A stretch of DNA of 32,352 bases from assembly GCA_014904985.1 (NCBI GenBank), contig MU129218.1:1-32352 (forward strand), in the 5' to 3' direction. Of this stretch, positions 11,131 through 21,018 are shown piece by piece (the first letter of the stretch is position 1; each line of letters starts with the position of its first letter). The notes beneath the pieces are model-generated. The model did no database searches and was not told where the DNA came from. It was given only the letters and a program-made list of their open reading frames with translations. The DNA comes from Hydnum rufescens UP504. Lineage: Eukaryota > Basidiomycota > Agaricomycetes > Cantharellales > Hydnaceae. Both the position numbers and the translations under genes were made by a program.

Positions 11131-11615
11131 TGTGTAGATTTGGTGCGAAGGGCTTCTTCGATAGCTCCGCTCTTGCCCTACTTTCGGGATGCGTCACCCA
11201 GAGCCGCTTGCTTACTGTACTCAGGATGGCCTTAGGAATCGTACCCACGGTATATAAGCCTGAGACAGGCGCACCTGAACTTCCTCCTTGGACCTCTGGA
11301 GCGCGATCGACGCGTTCTCGTGAACATGAATGGCGTCATTGAGCTTCTCTGCAGTCTTGTGCTCTTTTTTTGCGAGTTTTGCAGCATCCTGCAGTGGTGA
11401 CGGCCAGGTTGAATGTCCGAGCGGAGGGATCGAATAGAGGTAACCTTTTCCGCCTTGCTAGTTCCTTTCGCGAGACCGCTCTCTTTCTCTTCTGCTTTCT
11501 TGAGATCCTTTTCTATGGCCTTGAAACATGCTAATAGCGATGCTTGAAGCAACACAAAGACAATCTGGCAAACCTTTACGTGCTTGTCGTGAAACGCGAT
11601 TCCTCTTTGTCCCAT
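11131..11615 (-). pseudogene. Coiled-coil (Ncp1-like) gene remnant, copy 1
   Basis: This is the counterpart of the gene at 15616-16611. Exons encoding AIEKDLKKAEEKESGLAKG and DAAKLAKKEHKTAEKLNDAI can be read, both Lys/Glu-rich heptad-like coiled coil. The latter exon is in frame here (126 nt), unlike in copy 2. Lesions: about 78 bp is missing after the start region (the RGIAF codons join directly to DKHVK), the intron acceptor before SPLQDAAK reads ggccg instead of the catag of copy 2, and a 1-nt loss creates a TAG after ASRK. About 600 bp covering the C-terminal Ser/Gln-rich tail has been deleted. Resemblance to basidiomycete proteins named DNA-binding protein Ncp1 is from memory of the family's Lys/Glu/Ala coiled coil. 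Confidence 0.55.
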
Positions 11616-11764
11616 GCTACTTGCGTCCCATTTTATCGACGACGTCACCGAGCACCACCGTATAGTTATGATATTAGCACAGCCATCTGAGCACTCAATT
11701 CCGAATACACGTGACTCTCTGGCAGAAGTCTCTCCTCCGTGTCATTAAATTCTAGGCAGGAACA

Positions 11765-11786
11765 CCAGCCTCTATATAGAGGCTGG
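11765..11786. repeat. 22-bp perfect palindrome
   Basis: The sequence from CCAGCCTCTAT through ATAGAGGCTGG is an uninterrupted 22-bp palindrome centred on TATATA. It lies in the spacer between the two duplication copies, 24 bp left of the MITE-like element. It may be a cruciform-forming site or a tiny fold-back remnant. Confidence 0.8.
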
Positions 11787-11809
11787 ATCGCTTTGTATGG
11801 ACGTAACAT

Positions 11810-12081
11810 AGTACCCAATTATATTGGCTATTGCCGTCCAAATGTATGGCGTTTAAGGTCCCAAATAAATCACGTGATTCTTACGGGTAACCCGATTGGG
11901 CCGTGGTGACGGAAAAATGGCAGTGAAGAACTGGCTCTGAATATTTTTCATATTCTTTCTACCATAGGCGATGTTTGGGATAGTCAGTCTTCACCCCAGT
12001 CATTTCCATCTCCCTACGACCTCATCCTCACAAATCACGTGATTTATTTGGTGCCTTAACGAACAATACAATTTGGTACCC
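11810..12081. mobile_element. MITE-like element with long imperfect terminal inverted repeats
   Basis: The left end (11810-11880) and the reverse complement of the right end (12032-12081) align: AGTACCCAATTATATTG against GGTACCAAATTGTATTG, then (G/C)GTTTAAGG or TTCGTTAAGG, then (T/A)CCCAAATAAATCACGTGATT-type text. The left arm has about 20 extra bases. The inner motif AAATCACGTGATTT is itself palindromic and contains a CACGTG E-box. The 150 bp between the arms has no ORF of note. The 270-bp size fits a non-autonomous DNA transposon. No clear target-site duplication was seen, so exact ends are uncertain. Confidence 0.6.
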
Positions 12082-13199
12082 ACCTCCGCCTATTCAAAGG
12101 GGTCCCAGACTAATTAAATTCCCCCTCCCCGCCCTCTGCCAACGTTTCCCGATTTTTCACTTGGCAGTACATCTGGTCCACCCGTCAACGCTTCTACCAC
12201 GGCCCCGAGCACGACGGCGATGATGGTGAATACACTACCAAGACTCGTACTGCGATATATGACTGCAATTTAAATAAGATGAGAACGGTGCAAGTGTCCC
12301 CGTCCGCATATGCCCCCCTCTTCTCTGAGGTCGTGCAATACAGGAGCGCGTGAGCGGCGGGATTCAAGTCGGGGATCTCGAGCGCAGGTGCAGAACAATC
12401 GTCCTTCGAGCCCAACACTGGGATTTATACGTTATCTGGAGGCACAAGGCACAAGATTAAACATAATAGGTTAGGCATGGTAGGGTTATTTTTTTGGGGG
12501 GGGGGGACAATATTCAATTTCGGAAATTGCGAGACTGCATGCCAATGATTCATATGGTGATAAGATATATGTCAACAAATTGCAAGCGAGGGGAAGTACT
12601 GAGGGGGTTCTCTCGGAACCACCGCACCAACATCGAAACCTGAACCGGTAGTCATTGGGACCACACCGAACCTTCAACTTCGGGTTCAGGTTCCCCCGAA
12701 CCACAGGGCTCTGAACCGCAGTAAACAGAACCTTCTCATCACTATTCTGATGAGACTAACCACAATAGAAAGGGGATCATTGAACAGCACGACACAGGTT
12801 GGCGCCATCCAATACGAACCATCGGCTTTATGTCTACATCATCCCGCGCCACCTCTCGGGCGATATATATCCTTGTAGCCTGGAACTTCGCTGGCTAGAA
12901 AAATGGACAACTGTCAGTTCGCGTTACTGCATCCCTCTGACATTACAAAAGGTCAAAGCACCTGAGATATGTGCCATTGAGACGTACATTTTCGTCATCC
13001 CCCGCATTCCGCCGGATCCTCTGTTTGATCGAGGAGCCGATGAGTTCAAGGGGGCTTGGGGTATCGAGCGTCGCCCGGAGTTTCTTTCGCATGTGCAGAC
13101 TGCAAGACCAAACATAAAATTAAATTCGGACGTATGACGAAACATATCATAGGGACGTACTTGGTAAGCATGGTGATGGAATAGAACCCGTCCAGGGGC

Positions 13200-14983
13200 T
13201 AGAACAGGACCAAGGAATTAGTCTTGAATAGAGTATGCAGATTCGAGAACGAGCAGAAGACGGAAAAATCGAGGAACCTACTAGAAGATAAACAAAATCG
13301 TATTTGACAAACTGTCCCCATGATTAGTTCAGCATCAGAATTATCATCCTGAAAAACAAAAGGAAATCGTCGAAATGCACCAACGCAAGATCGATACACG
13401 AGAAAACGCTAGTGACCAAGCCCGTAGCCATGGTGTACAATATCATACGAGTGATTACAGAATCGGTCCTGGGCCACGCAACGACGGGGGACATCATTAA
13501 TCAGACATTAGTAGAGGAATGGAAAAGTTTTCAGGATACACACTTCTGGAACCCGGTCCGTCGCCGTCGCAATAAGAGACACATACATGTTGCAATCACA
13601 ACATCTGCTATTGCCTGGAAGTAAAATAATCACACCATGTACCATGGACCAGTGAAGGCAACAGGGTGTGTTAGAAATAAAGGCAGGTAGATTGTGGCCA
13701 AGACGCACCTGAATAGTGAGCCACGACACGATGCTCCACATAATCTTATGCGTCATCACATCAAATTCTGGTGTCATGTTCCTACAGCAGTGAGAGATAC
13801 GGCCAAATGAAGGCAATGAATTGTTAGTTGTGACCTCACTGGAGAGAGTACGGGGTGCATACGATCTGATGGCATTTGCTGTAGCACGCCAAAACATCGA
13901 TCGTCGATTCGATCGGAATACAATAAGTTATAGTCCATGAGACGGATGAAGATGAACACTGACTGATACCGAATCCTAGACCGAGGCAGGAATAAGACAG
14001 ACGAAGCACATCACAAAGCGAAGGGAACCGAGCAAGACTAACCAAACTGAATCAACACAAGGACTTGCTACAAAATCACAGCGCATGAGTTTCAGAATGG
14101 TGTATTAGAACACCAGGACCACAACATACCACGAGGGTTCCTAGATAGAAACTTCCGCTCACTATGAAAATCAAGGGGAATTATCAATGCGAACGTTCTC
14201 CAGCGAGGACATGTGAAAAGACTTACGAGAATAGACACGATGCGCAAAGAATGTTTGGACAGTGACTGATGCGAAGGTCTTGAAGTAGACAGTGCCAACG
14301 TCAAGATAAGGGCATCCACAACAAGAACCGAGTCAATACTCACTGCACTGATTTGAAAGGTTGTGAATTCCCTGTAAATATGCAATAATTTCACGGGCAC
14401 AAGAAAATTAAAGGACGGTCAATGGTGGTGATGGGCCCCATACGCACCACGTCGCCCGGTGTAGTGCCGAAGGATTGTGGTAATTTTTGACAAACCACCC
14501 ATATAAAGACTGGGTAACGCATATGCTGTATAACGTACATGATTAGCATTGTTGGACCCCAATATGCCTCCGCAGTAATTCCTTCCAACAGTGGAAGAGC
14601 ACAGAAAGGGGATACCAACAGTTGAAAACCTTCCAAAGTCCTTTACAATGAAATGAGGAATGTGGCGCCCAAGATGAGTGCGTGCAACACTCACCATAAA
14701 AAGGCCACCTGAGAACGCGATAGATGAAGGGCGATGAATGCACATTTCAAGGGAATATGGAGACGTACCACCAGTTTCACCAGCCTTCTGTCGGTTGGAA
14801 AGGCATCGGTAATAACTAGAGGTCTGGATAGTGAGGACACCAAAGCATCTAACAAATATGCAGATCAGCACTGTAATGACTATCCCTAAAGCTGGAGGAG
14901 ACTGACACAGCGGTGAGGAGGTTACCAATGAATGAGCCATGAGAGATGTTCAAGTTGACTGGGGGGAGCGCGACTGTTTCCAT
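13200..14983 (-). pseudogene. DUF6534-type fungal multi-pass membrane protein, copy 2, damaged
   Basis: The start METVALPPVNLNISHGSFIG is at 14983. The next helix FGVLTIQTSSYYR is present, but the intron acceptor used in copy 1 (gatctag) is gatctg here, so correct splicing before that exon would be lost. A downstream segment stays open where copy 1 breaks: EGFQLLVSPFCALPLLEG then YWGPTMLIMYVI and RYPVFIWVVCQKLPQSFG. Next come VGTVYFKTFASVTVQTFFAH near 14250-14310 and the C-terminal FLDFSVFCSFSN ending at 13200. Each copy thus keeps pieces the other has lost. The helix rich in Leu/Ile/Val and the conserved order point to an integral membrane protein of unknown function. Confidence 0.6.
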
Positions 14984-15615
14984 GATGAAGGAGAAGAAGA
15001 GCGGATCGGGGGAGGCATGGAAGCGTCATGTACTGCACATCAACTCAATTGATTAGTACCGATCGATATCGGCGCTAAATGAAGTGTTAGTGGAGGTCCG
15101 ATGATTCTTCAGCTCGTTTGCTTGACCTTGGGCGGTCCAACAGATTTCAATACTAACCATGATTTCCGCTACATCGTCCACCTTAGATCGACGAGGACAG
15201 AATTAACGACGAAGTATAGTGACTGATGCTCGTATTTTTTACTAAGAGAGGCTGTGCACCGGTGTTTTAGGTCCGGCGGACTCCACATCACATTAATATT
15301 CCCGCTCCCACGCCAGTTGTACATCCGAATGGTGAGCATGACGTTGTTGCCTTGCAAGGCCGCCATCGTCGGCAATCGTACATGTTGTGGGACGTTCTCG
15401 TGCGTGCGCATGCGGTGTATGAGACTGACTCATTCGTGGTTCCATACATAACGCCATGCCGCACGACGGAGGGATGACGTTGTGTCGCCGCAGAACGGCG
15501 CATCTCAATGGAGGAATCCCAAAAGTAGAGGTGGCGAAACACTCGTTGAAACGAACGCCAGGAAACCTCTCTACTTGTGTTCTTTTTCGTTCCAGTATCT
15601 TCCTGCTGTAGGAAG

Positions 15616-16611
15616 TCATACAGACGAACCCAATTCGATATTAGAAGGGAAAGCTCTTGGCCTCGTACACATGTTCATAGTAGAAGAATAGTTTACGTGA
15701 GCACCCTCGCTGCTACCCATAGGCGAGTCCTGACATGCACCTGGAACCTTGCTGCTCTGACCTGTATCCTGTCCTCTGTTGTCGAGGGGGGATGTAACAT
15801 GACTTTGAGTCTGCTGAGGTTGCACCCCGCCACCATGGACGGAGGAGGGTTCTTGGGCGCTAGCTATACCTCCTGAGTTAATTTCAGTGGACGCACAAGA
15901 TGTAGTAGGTTGCATAATACCAGAGTTGTTTGAAAGTTCAGCGCGCTTCATGGCGTGTTCATGCTGAACAGGGACAATGACCAATATAGGAAGCACGAAA
16001 CAATAAGTTATGACTAAAGAGTTGAGAGTCAAACTGACGATATGTGTAGATTTGATGCGAAGGGCTTCTTCGAGTAGACTCTGCTCTTTCTCTACCTTTC
16101 GGGAAGCGTCACCCAGAGCAGCTTGCTTACTCTGTACTTAGTATGGCCTCAGGAACCGTGCACGTCGTGTACAAGTCCGATACGGGCGCACTTGAACTTC
16201 TTCCTTGGACCTCTGGAGCGCGATCGACGCGTTCTCGTGAGCATGAATGGCGTCATTGAGCTTCATCTGCAGTCTTGTGCTCTTTTTTTGCGAGTTTGGC
16301 CGCATCCTCCAGTGGTGACTATGAGATTGAATGTGCGAGCGGAGGGATCGAATGGAGGTAACCTTCTCCGCCTTGCTAGTTCCTTTCGCGAGACCGCTCT
16401 CTTTCTCTTCTGCTTTCTTGAGATCCTTTTCTATGGCCTTGAGACATGCTAATAACGATGCTTGAAGGAACACAAAGACAATCTGGCGAACCTTTACGTG
16501 CTTTTCATCCTGCTTCTCTTCTTGAATGAACTCCTTGTCGACTTTCTTAGCTTCTTTGACGAGAGGCATTGGAGGGAGGAAGGGAGGAAACGCGATTCCT
16601 CTTTGTCTCAT
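15616..16611 (-). pseudogene. Coiled-coil (Ncp1-like) gene, copy 2, with a +1 frameshift
   Basis: Exons on the minus strand: from 16569 (MPLVKEAKKVDKEF; an upstream ATG at 16611 is also in frame) to 16498, 16437-16363, 16318-16192, 16131-16040 and 15963-15616. Encoded pieces are EEKQDEKH, AIEKDLKKAEEKESGLAKG, DAAKLAKKEHKTAD, DASRKVEKEQSLLEEALRIK and a Ser/Gln/Gly-rich tail with HGGGVQPQQTQSH. The body is a Lys/Glu coiled coil, resembling basidiomycete Ncp1-like proteins. Exon 3 is 127 nt against 126 in copy 1: an extra T in GCAGATGAAG shifts frame. A hydrophobic stretch read through at 15964-16038 is better explained as an intron (gtcagt to ttcag), since both flanks are in phase. One donor (GTTACC) is non-standard. 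Confidence 0.55.
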
Positions 16612-16734
16612 GTCCCATTTTCGACGACGTCACCGAGCCCTACCACATGATATTAGCACAGCCATCCGTTTGACTTTTCGCCAGAACCGGGAATCCCTTT
16701 CAGGGATTATTTGAAATTGAACTCAACAGGTGGC

Positions 16735-17295
16735 GCGCCGAAACATCCGGATGTAAAAACCAGAAAACAACTCAACGCTGGTGCAAGTGGATTGAGTAGT
16801 GTTGCCGTGACTCAACTTGACTCGACCCGACTCGACTTCGGAGCGACTTCCGGCGACTTGACTTGAGTCGGCTCGAGCCGCACATCGTTGCATTCATTTA
16901 CTATGGAGTTGATAGGAATGACTCGACTTGACTCGACTTCGGAACGACTTCCGGTGACTCGACTTGCGACTTGGGTCAGCGCGAGTCGCAAGTCGCGGCA
17001 ACACTAGGATTGAGGGGGCATAAGTTTGTAAAATCAACACTTAGGTGTAGAAAACTATATATACATTATCAGTTACATGTTGTAAAGCTATTTGGCTCAA
17101 TTGGAAGAAGATTCTCAAAATTTCCAAAAAGGAATTTTTCATTTTTCGCATGCGGGAGTGGGGCCCATATGGAAGTGGGGTGGGGAGAGAAAAAGGAGTT
17201 TGGGGAAGCCAAATTCCGGTTGCCCCAAACATCTTGTATGTCGCGTGCCCGAGAAGCGGGCAGGCGCTTAATTCGAACACTTAGCGGAACTTAGA
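16735..17295 (+). repeat. Dispersed repeat, CpG-rich copy (interrupted by a MITE)
   Basis: Excluding the nested element at 16797-17006, this aligns with 26180-26487 in the same orientation. Landmarks: ACTCAAC then GGTGCA at the left, GGGGCATAAGTTT-type text, TCAATT-GAAGAAGATT, a run ending CTTAATTCGAACACTTA and GGAACTTAG at the right end. No ORF is conserved between the copies. It keeps CpG sites that the 26-kb copy has lost. Confidence 0.75.
16797..17006. mobile_element. hAT-like MITE, 210 bp, with perfect 8-bp target duplication
   Basis: The ends TAGTGTTGCCG and CGGCAACACTA form a perfect 11-bp terminal inverted repeat that extends imperfectly through GACT. The element is flanked by GGATTGAG at 16789-16796 and again at 17007-17014, an 8-bp target duplication typical of hAT transposons. 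The related repeat at 26.2 kb lacks the insertion, giving an empty-site comparison. Inside are two related blocks built on CTCGACTT-GACTCGACTTCGGA. No transposase is encoded, so it is non-autonomous. Confidence 0.85.
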
Positions 17296-17650
17296 CTTGA
17301 CCGATGTTTGAAACGGGGCCGCGCAAAAAGTTACATTTCCGAGCCCCATTTCCCGCTACACTACACACCTGATACATTACTGTAGGTCGAGCTTAGACTC
17401 GTGACTAGTTTCGTCGGCCTTGACATTCTCAGTCCTCAGGTCCGACAGGTTTCATTCCAGAGGAGTCACTCGCGGACTTCCTTCAAGTTGTGTTTCTCAA
17501 CACTGATGCTAGCTCTGGCTTCTGGCAGGTACATGGAGGGGTAGCAATCAAATGTACGAAGTGAGGCTAGCTTCTATTTCGAATTTATTATGTATTGATC
17601 ACTTACGTCTGCTCAGTACTTGATTCCGAGTGGAACTCTTGGCATGGACA
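17296..17650. other. Intergenic stretch
   Basis: No ORF, repeat or RNA gene recognised between the dispersed repeat and the possible hydrophobic ORF on the minus strand. Confidence 0.4.
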
Positions 17651-17998
17651 TCAAGTCCGGGTCCTCCGGCACTGGCTTCCTCTCTCCGAACATAGTATAT
17701 GACTCAATTGAGCTGTATTAGTGATTGGGGGATTCCCTCGAATGATTATATTCTCTGGGTCAATCCTAGTTCGTATGACTCCCAAGGTAGTATTGATAGG
17801 ATCTACTGTATGCCCAGATATTATTCTCACGCCTGTCAACGTTATCAATACAGAAGCTGAACCGAGAAGCAGCCGCCAAAGAAGTACCATGCGGGTCAAA
17901 AGCCACAATACAGTTGGCGGAACTATCCGAACGAGAAAAGTTCGAAAGTGGCCCTCATTCAGCTCTACAAGCCCCAAGGTCGACAGGATTCCTTTCAA
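17651..17998 (-). CDS. Possible hydrophobic exon of an unidentified membrane protein
   Basis: A 115-codon minus-strand ORF contains VPPTVLWLLTRMVLLWRLLL followed by SASVLITLTGVRI, a strongly hydrophobic stretch that would make one or two membrane helices. A hydrophilic C-terminal part follows. An acceptor-like GTTAG at about 17999 lies just upstream, and a GTAAGT donor-like site lies downstream near 17602-17607, so it could be an internal exon. No flanking exons were identified. The overlapping plus-strand ORF (17721-18017) is treated as its shadow. It would be divergent from the ABC transporter. Evidence is weak. Confidence 0.3.
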   Translation of the reverse strand: MKGILSTLGLVELNEGHFRTFLVRIVPPTVLWLLTRMVLLWRLLLGSASVLITLTGVRIISGHTVDPINTTLGVIRTRIDPENIIIRGNPPITNTAQLSHILCSERGSQCRRTRT

Positions 17999-18197
17999 TT
18001 CAACTAACAGGGAGTGAAATGTTGATCAGTATTTTGTGTTTTGGGGCAGATCCGAACACCGTTTCGGGTATAGTATTATCAGTATAGAAAACCCTGCCCT
18101 GTCAACGGCTCTGTCAATTCCATTACTTTGTATCCGGGGCAGATGTTTATGTATCCTACCTTTTCCTTCATTGTGGGACTCTCGGTGCGACTAGATT

Positions 18198-21018
18198 ATG
18201 GACACAGAGACACAAATTGATCTCGAGGTGGGTTTTTCCCCATTTATGACGTCGGGTTCGACACTTGTAATAATATGGATGGCTGATGGTCAACCTCGAG
18301 GCTTCTCCTCTGAGTGATCACATCTTAGAATGGAAGAACCTCAGTTTGCAGGCTCCCAAGAATGACAAAGTGATTCTCTACCCCCAGTCTGGATCACTCA
18401 GATCACGGGAAATCCTAGCCAGTGCGTGTTCATTAAAGTGTTGATCCTCGTGTTCGCATCGAAAAGTTCAATTGTGCATCCTGTGTGCAGTCATGGGCCC
18501 TTCAGGCGCCGGGAAAACGTCTTTTCTGGATGTTGTTAGCCAGAGAGTATTGTCGAGTGATCCTAGCGCTTCGGTGGGTTCGCGGTGGCCTGTTTCCATT
18601 GTTACGCATGTTTCAAAGGGCGATATTCTTAGATCACATTTGACGGTCGGAGCTTTAGCATGCAGGATATTGGCTCCTATGTTGCCCAAGACGATGCCCT
18701 CCATGGTTTCCTTAGTGTCAAAGATAATATTCGGTACTCGGCTCTACTCTCGTGAGCGCTCTTCAGTTACACTCCGTTGTATTCATATTTGTAACATTAT
18801 GTCTTTGGGTAGATCGCCTCATGATACTCCAGTAAACGTGATAGATGAGATGGTGAGGAAGACCTTAAGTTCCGTAGGCCTTACCGACGTGCAAAAGAAC
18901 CGCATTGGACCCCACTTCCAGCGGGGGATTTCTGGAGGTCAGAAACGGCGTGTCTCAATCGCATCATCAGTAGTCGCTCAGCCACAAATTCTCCTGTGTG
19001 ACGAGCCTACAAGCGGTCTTGACAGCATGACTGGTTATCAAGTTGCTAGTGCAAGTGAGCTGAGATCGTATTTCCAAACGTCGCAGTCCCACTGATCTCT
19101 AGGCTGTGCAGTCAAACGACTGGCTCAGGAGACCAACACGGTTGTTCTTGCGAGCGTACATCAACCGAATTTCGAAACGTTCAGTCTGTTCGATCACGTC
19201 CTCTTTCTGGCTGGTGGTCACTGTGTATACCAGGGTCCTACTAGTACGTCCACTATCTGATGAGCCGCATTTCTTCGAGGCTCTAACATGAAGCTGGCCT
19301 TAAATTATTCTCAAGACAGGGTTGTCCCGTATTTTGCAAAGATTGGATATCCATGCCCCCCTCATATGAACCCGGCTGATCATGTAATCAACATCATCAA
19401 TACCGACTTCGATGTACCAGAGGAGACTGGTATCCTGAATCACGAACGGGTCGTGCAACTCGTCCAGCATGGAGCACATATTCCTCAGGGCCTGAATCGG
19501 ACAGTCGCGACAGTGTGCGTTTGACATCTACCAGCCCAGGTGCGACAGTTGGGGCGGCGGGGTTGAAGGCTGCTTTTGAGCCGATACGAGCCCGGACAGG
19601 GGGGTCCTGGGGTTATCGCTTCGTTGGAGAATTGAAGAGGACTTGGATCCTAACGAAACGCACCGCGTTGGTCCTTCGTCGCAATGTCGTGCTCGTTACG
19701 GTTCGAGTTTCCATGTACGGTAAGTGTGTGGCGGTTGTCGTGACGTGGACATTTGTTGGCTTACTGCTTTGGAATGGGAAAGGTATTATGAGTGCACTGC
19801 TGGCGACGGTTTGGTTGCATATGGAAAAGACGGATGCCAGGGTCAACGATCGCATATCGGTTAGTTCGTCGCCTCAGGCCATTGTCTGGATCAATAATTA
19901 GACACCTCAAATTAGGTCCTTTTTTTTTCGCTCGCTTTTTTCAGTGCAATGAGGTAAGACCAGTGATCAATTGATGGCTGCAATATGCCCCATGCTTTTT
20001 TTTTTCAGCGTTTCCGCTGTACCTCTTTATTTGGAGGAGCGCGCTGTGTTTATACGAGAGTATGTGGGGGGAGTTAGATACGTCTGTTTTCGAGTGACCC
20101 ACATTTTCTACACTTAGGTCTAATAATGGGCTGTATGGTGCTGGAGCATACACGATTGCGAACACTGTAGTGTTCGTGCCGTATATGTTTTGCTGTTCTT
20201 TGCTCTACTCCTGCATCGCGTACGTGGTTCTCTTCGACACTTGATCTATCCATTGTAACACTGTGCCGCGCGACTAGGTACTGGGCCATTGGGCTCAAAT
20301 CCAATGGTTGGGCATTTTGGCGTTTCGTATTGTTCCTCTTTCTCGCAGTATACGCCGCGGAGGCTCAGGTGCGTTGTTTTGCTTTGTTGGAAAGGCGACA
20401 GTGCGACCTTCTGACCATCTTCCAAAGGCACTTGCAGTGGCGGCTGTAATACCTAGTTTCATCGGCGCTTTAGCTGGCGTGGGGTTCCTTACAGGATTCT
20501 GGCTGGTGCGTAATTGAGGGCAAGAATCTGTAGCGAAACTATCTTACAGTTGCTTTTTTTTTAAAGAGTGTTCAGGGTTTCCTAGTACGGACGCCTAGTT
20601 TACCGCGATTCTGGTACTATTGGGCGCACTGGATTGACTATCAGGCATGTGCTAAGACATACTTTTGTCTGACGGCTGCCTGACACACCGAAACAGACTT
20701 TTGCATTCAGCTTGCTTGTGCAGAACGACTTTGAAGGCGAAATTTTTACTTGTGCGACTCTAGCCAACGGGTCGTGTCACTGCAGTTTCCCGAGCTCTTT
20801 GATTGCGAAGGGTCAGTGCGCTGTTACAGGGGATGATATTCTCAAGGTCCGTGTCCCCTCACCGTCGAATAAGCACCATCAACCCAGTTACTAATCTCTT
20901 GGATGTACAGTCCCTTGCTATTAACCACTTTTCACCGGGCTTCTATGCGGGGGCTCTGGTTATAATATGTTTTGTGTATCGGCTGGTGTTCTATCTCGTC
21001 TTGCGTTTCCGCAAGTGA
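18198..21018 (+). CDS. ABCG (White-type) half-transporter, 16 exons, two apparent 1-nt deletions
   Basis: Exons: 18198-18227, 18301-18421, 18491-18573, 18619-18751, 18813-19048, 19103-19243, 19316-19719, 19783-19859, 19916-19953, 20009-20059, 20118-20219, 20278-20368, 20428-20505, 20567-20644, 20697-20846, 20911-21018; about 640 residues, normal for the family. The ATP-binding domain comes first: Walker A GPSGAGKTS, signature ISGGQKRR, Walker B ILLCDEPTSGLDS, H-loop VHQPN. The membrane domain follows, with VPLYLEERAVFIRE, an extracellular loop with paired Cys (CATLANGSCHC), and an end at VFYLVLRFRK. Such proteins dimerise and export lipids or xenobiotics; the substrate is unknown. Frame requires one missing base near 18659 (before MQDIGSYVAQDD) and one near 19470 (before AWSTYSSGPESD). 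The intron 20645-20696 uses a GC donor. Some acceptors are AAG or GAG. Confidence 0.9.

Larger units (their letters stand above)
8265..11687. repeat. Segmental duplication, copy 1 (3.4 kb)
   Basis: The whole interval aligns with 12510-16666 in the same orientation. Matches run from GCATGCCAATGATTCATAT at the left end to GATATTAGCACAGCCATC at the right end. On the minus strand it holds a coiled-coil gene relic (11131-11615) followed by a DUF6534-type membrane protein relic (8985-10718). It lacks about 600 bp that copy 2 has at 15390-15989 and about 78 bp near the coiled-coil start. Divergence is moderate, with many scattered substitutions and small indels, so the duplication is not recent. Confidence 0.9.
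12510..16666. repeat. Segmental duplication, copy 2 (4.2 kb)
   Basis: Direct copy of 8265-11687, separated from it by 822 bp. It preserves the same order on the minus strand: coiled-coil gene, then DUF6534-type gene, then about 650 bp of shared 3' flank. It contains the 600-bp segment (15390-15989) missing from copy 1, including the coiled-coil protein's tail. Single-base and small indel differences are spread throughout. Confidence 0.9.

Noticed and set aside
15964..16038. Hydrophobic segment resembling a membrane helix in the coiled-coil gene
   Set aside because: It is bounded by GTCAGT and TTCAG with both flanks in phase, so it is better explained as a 75-nt intron.
17721..18017. 98-codon plus-strand ORF
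   Set aside because: Antisense to a more protein-like hydrophobic minus-strand frame, and not linked to the ABCG exons downstream.
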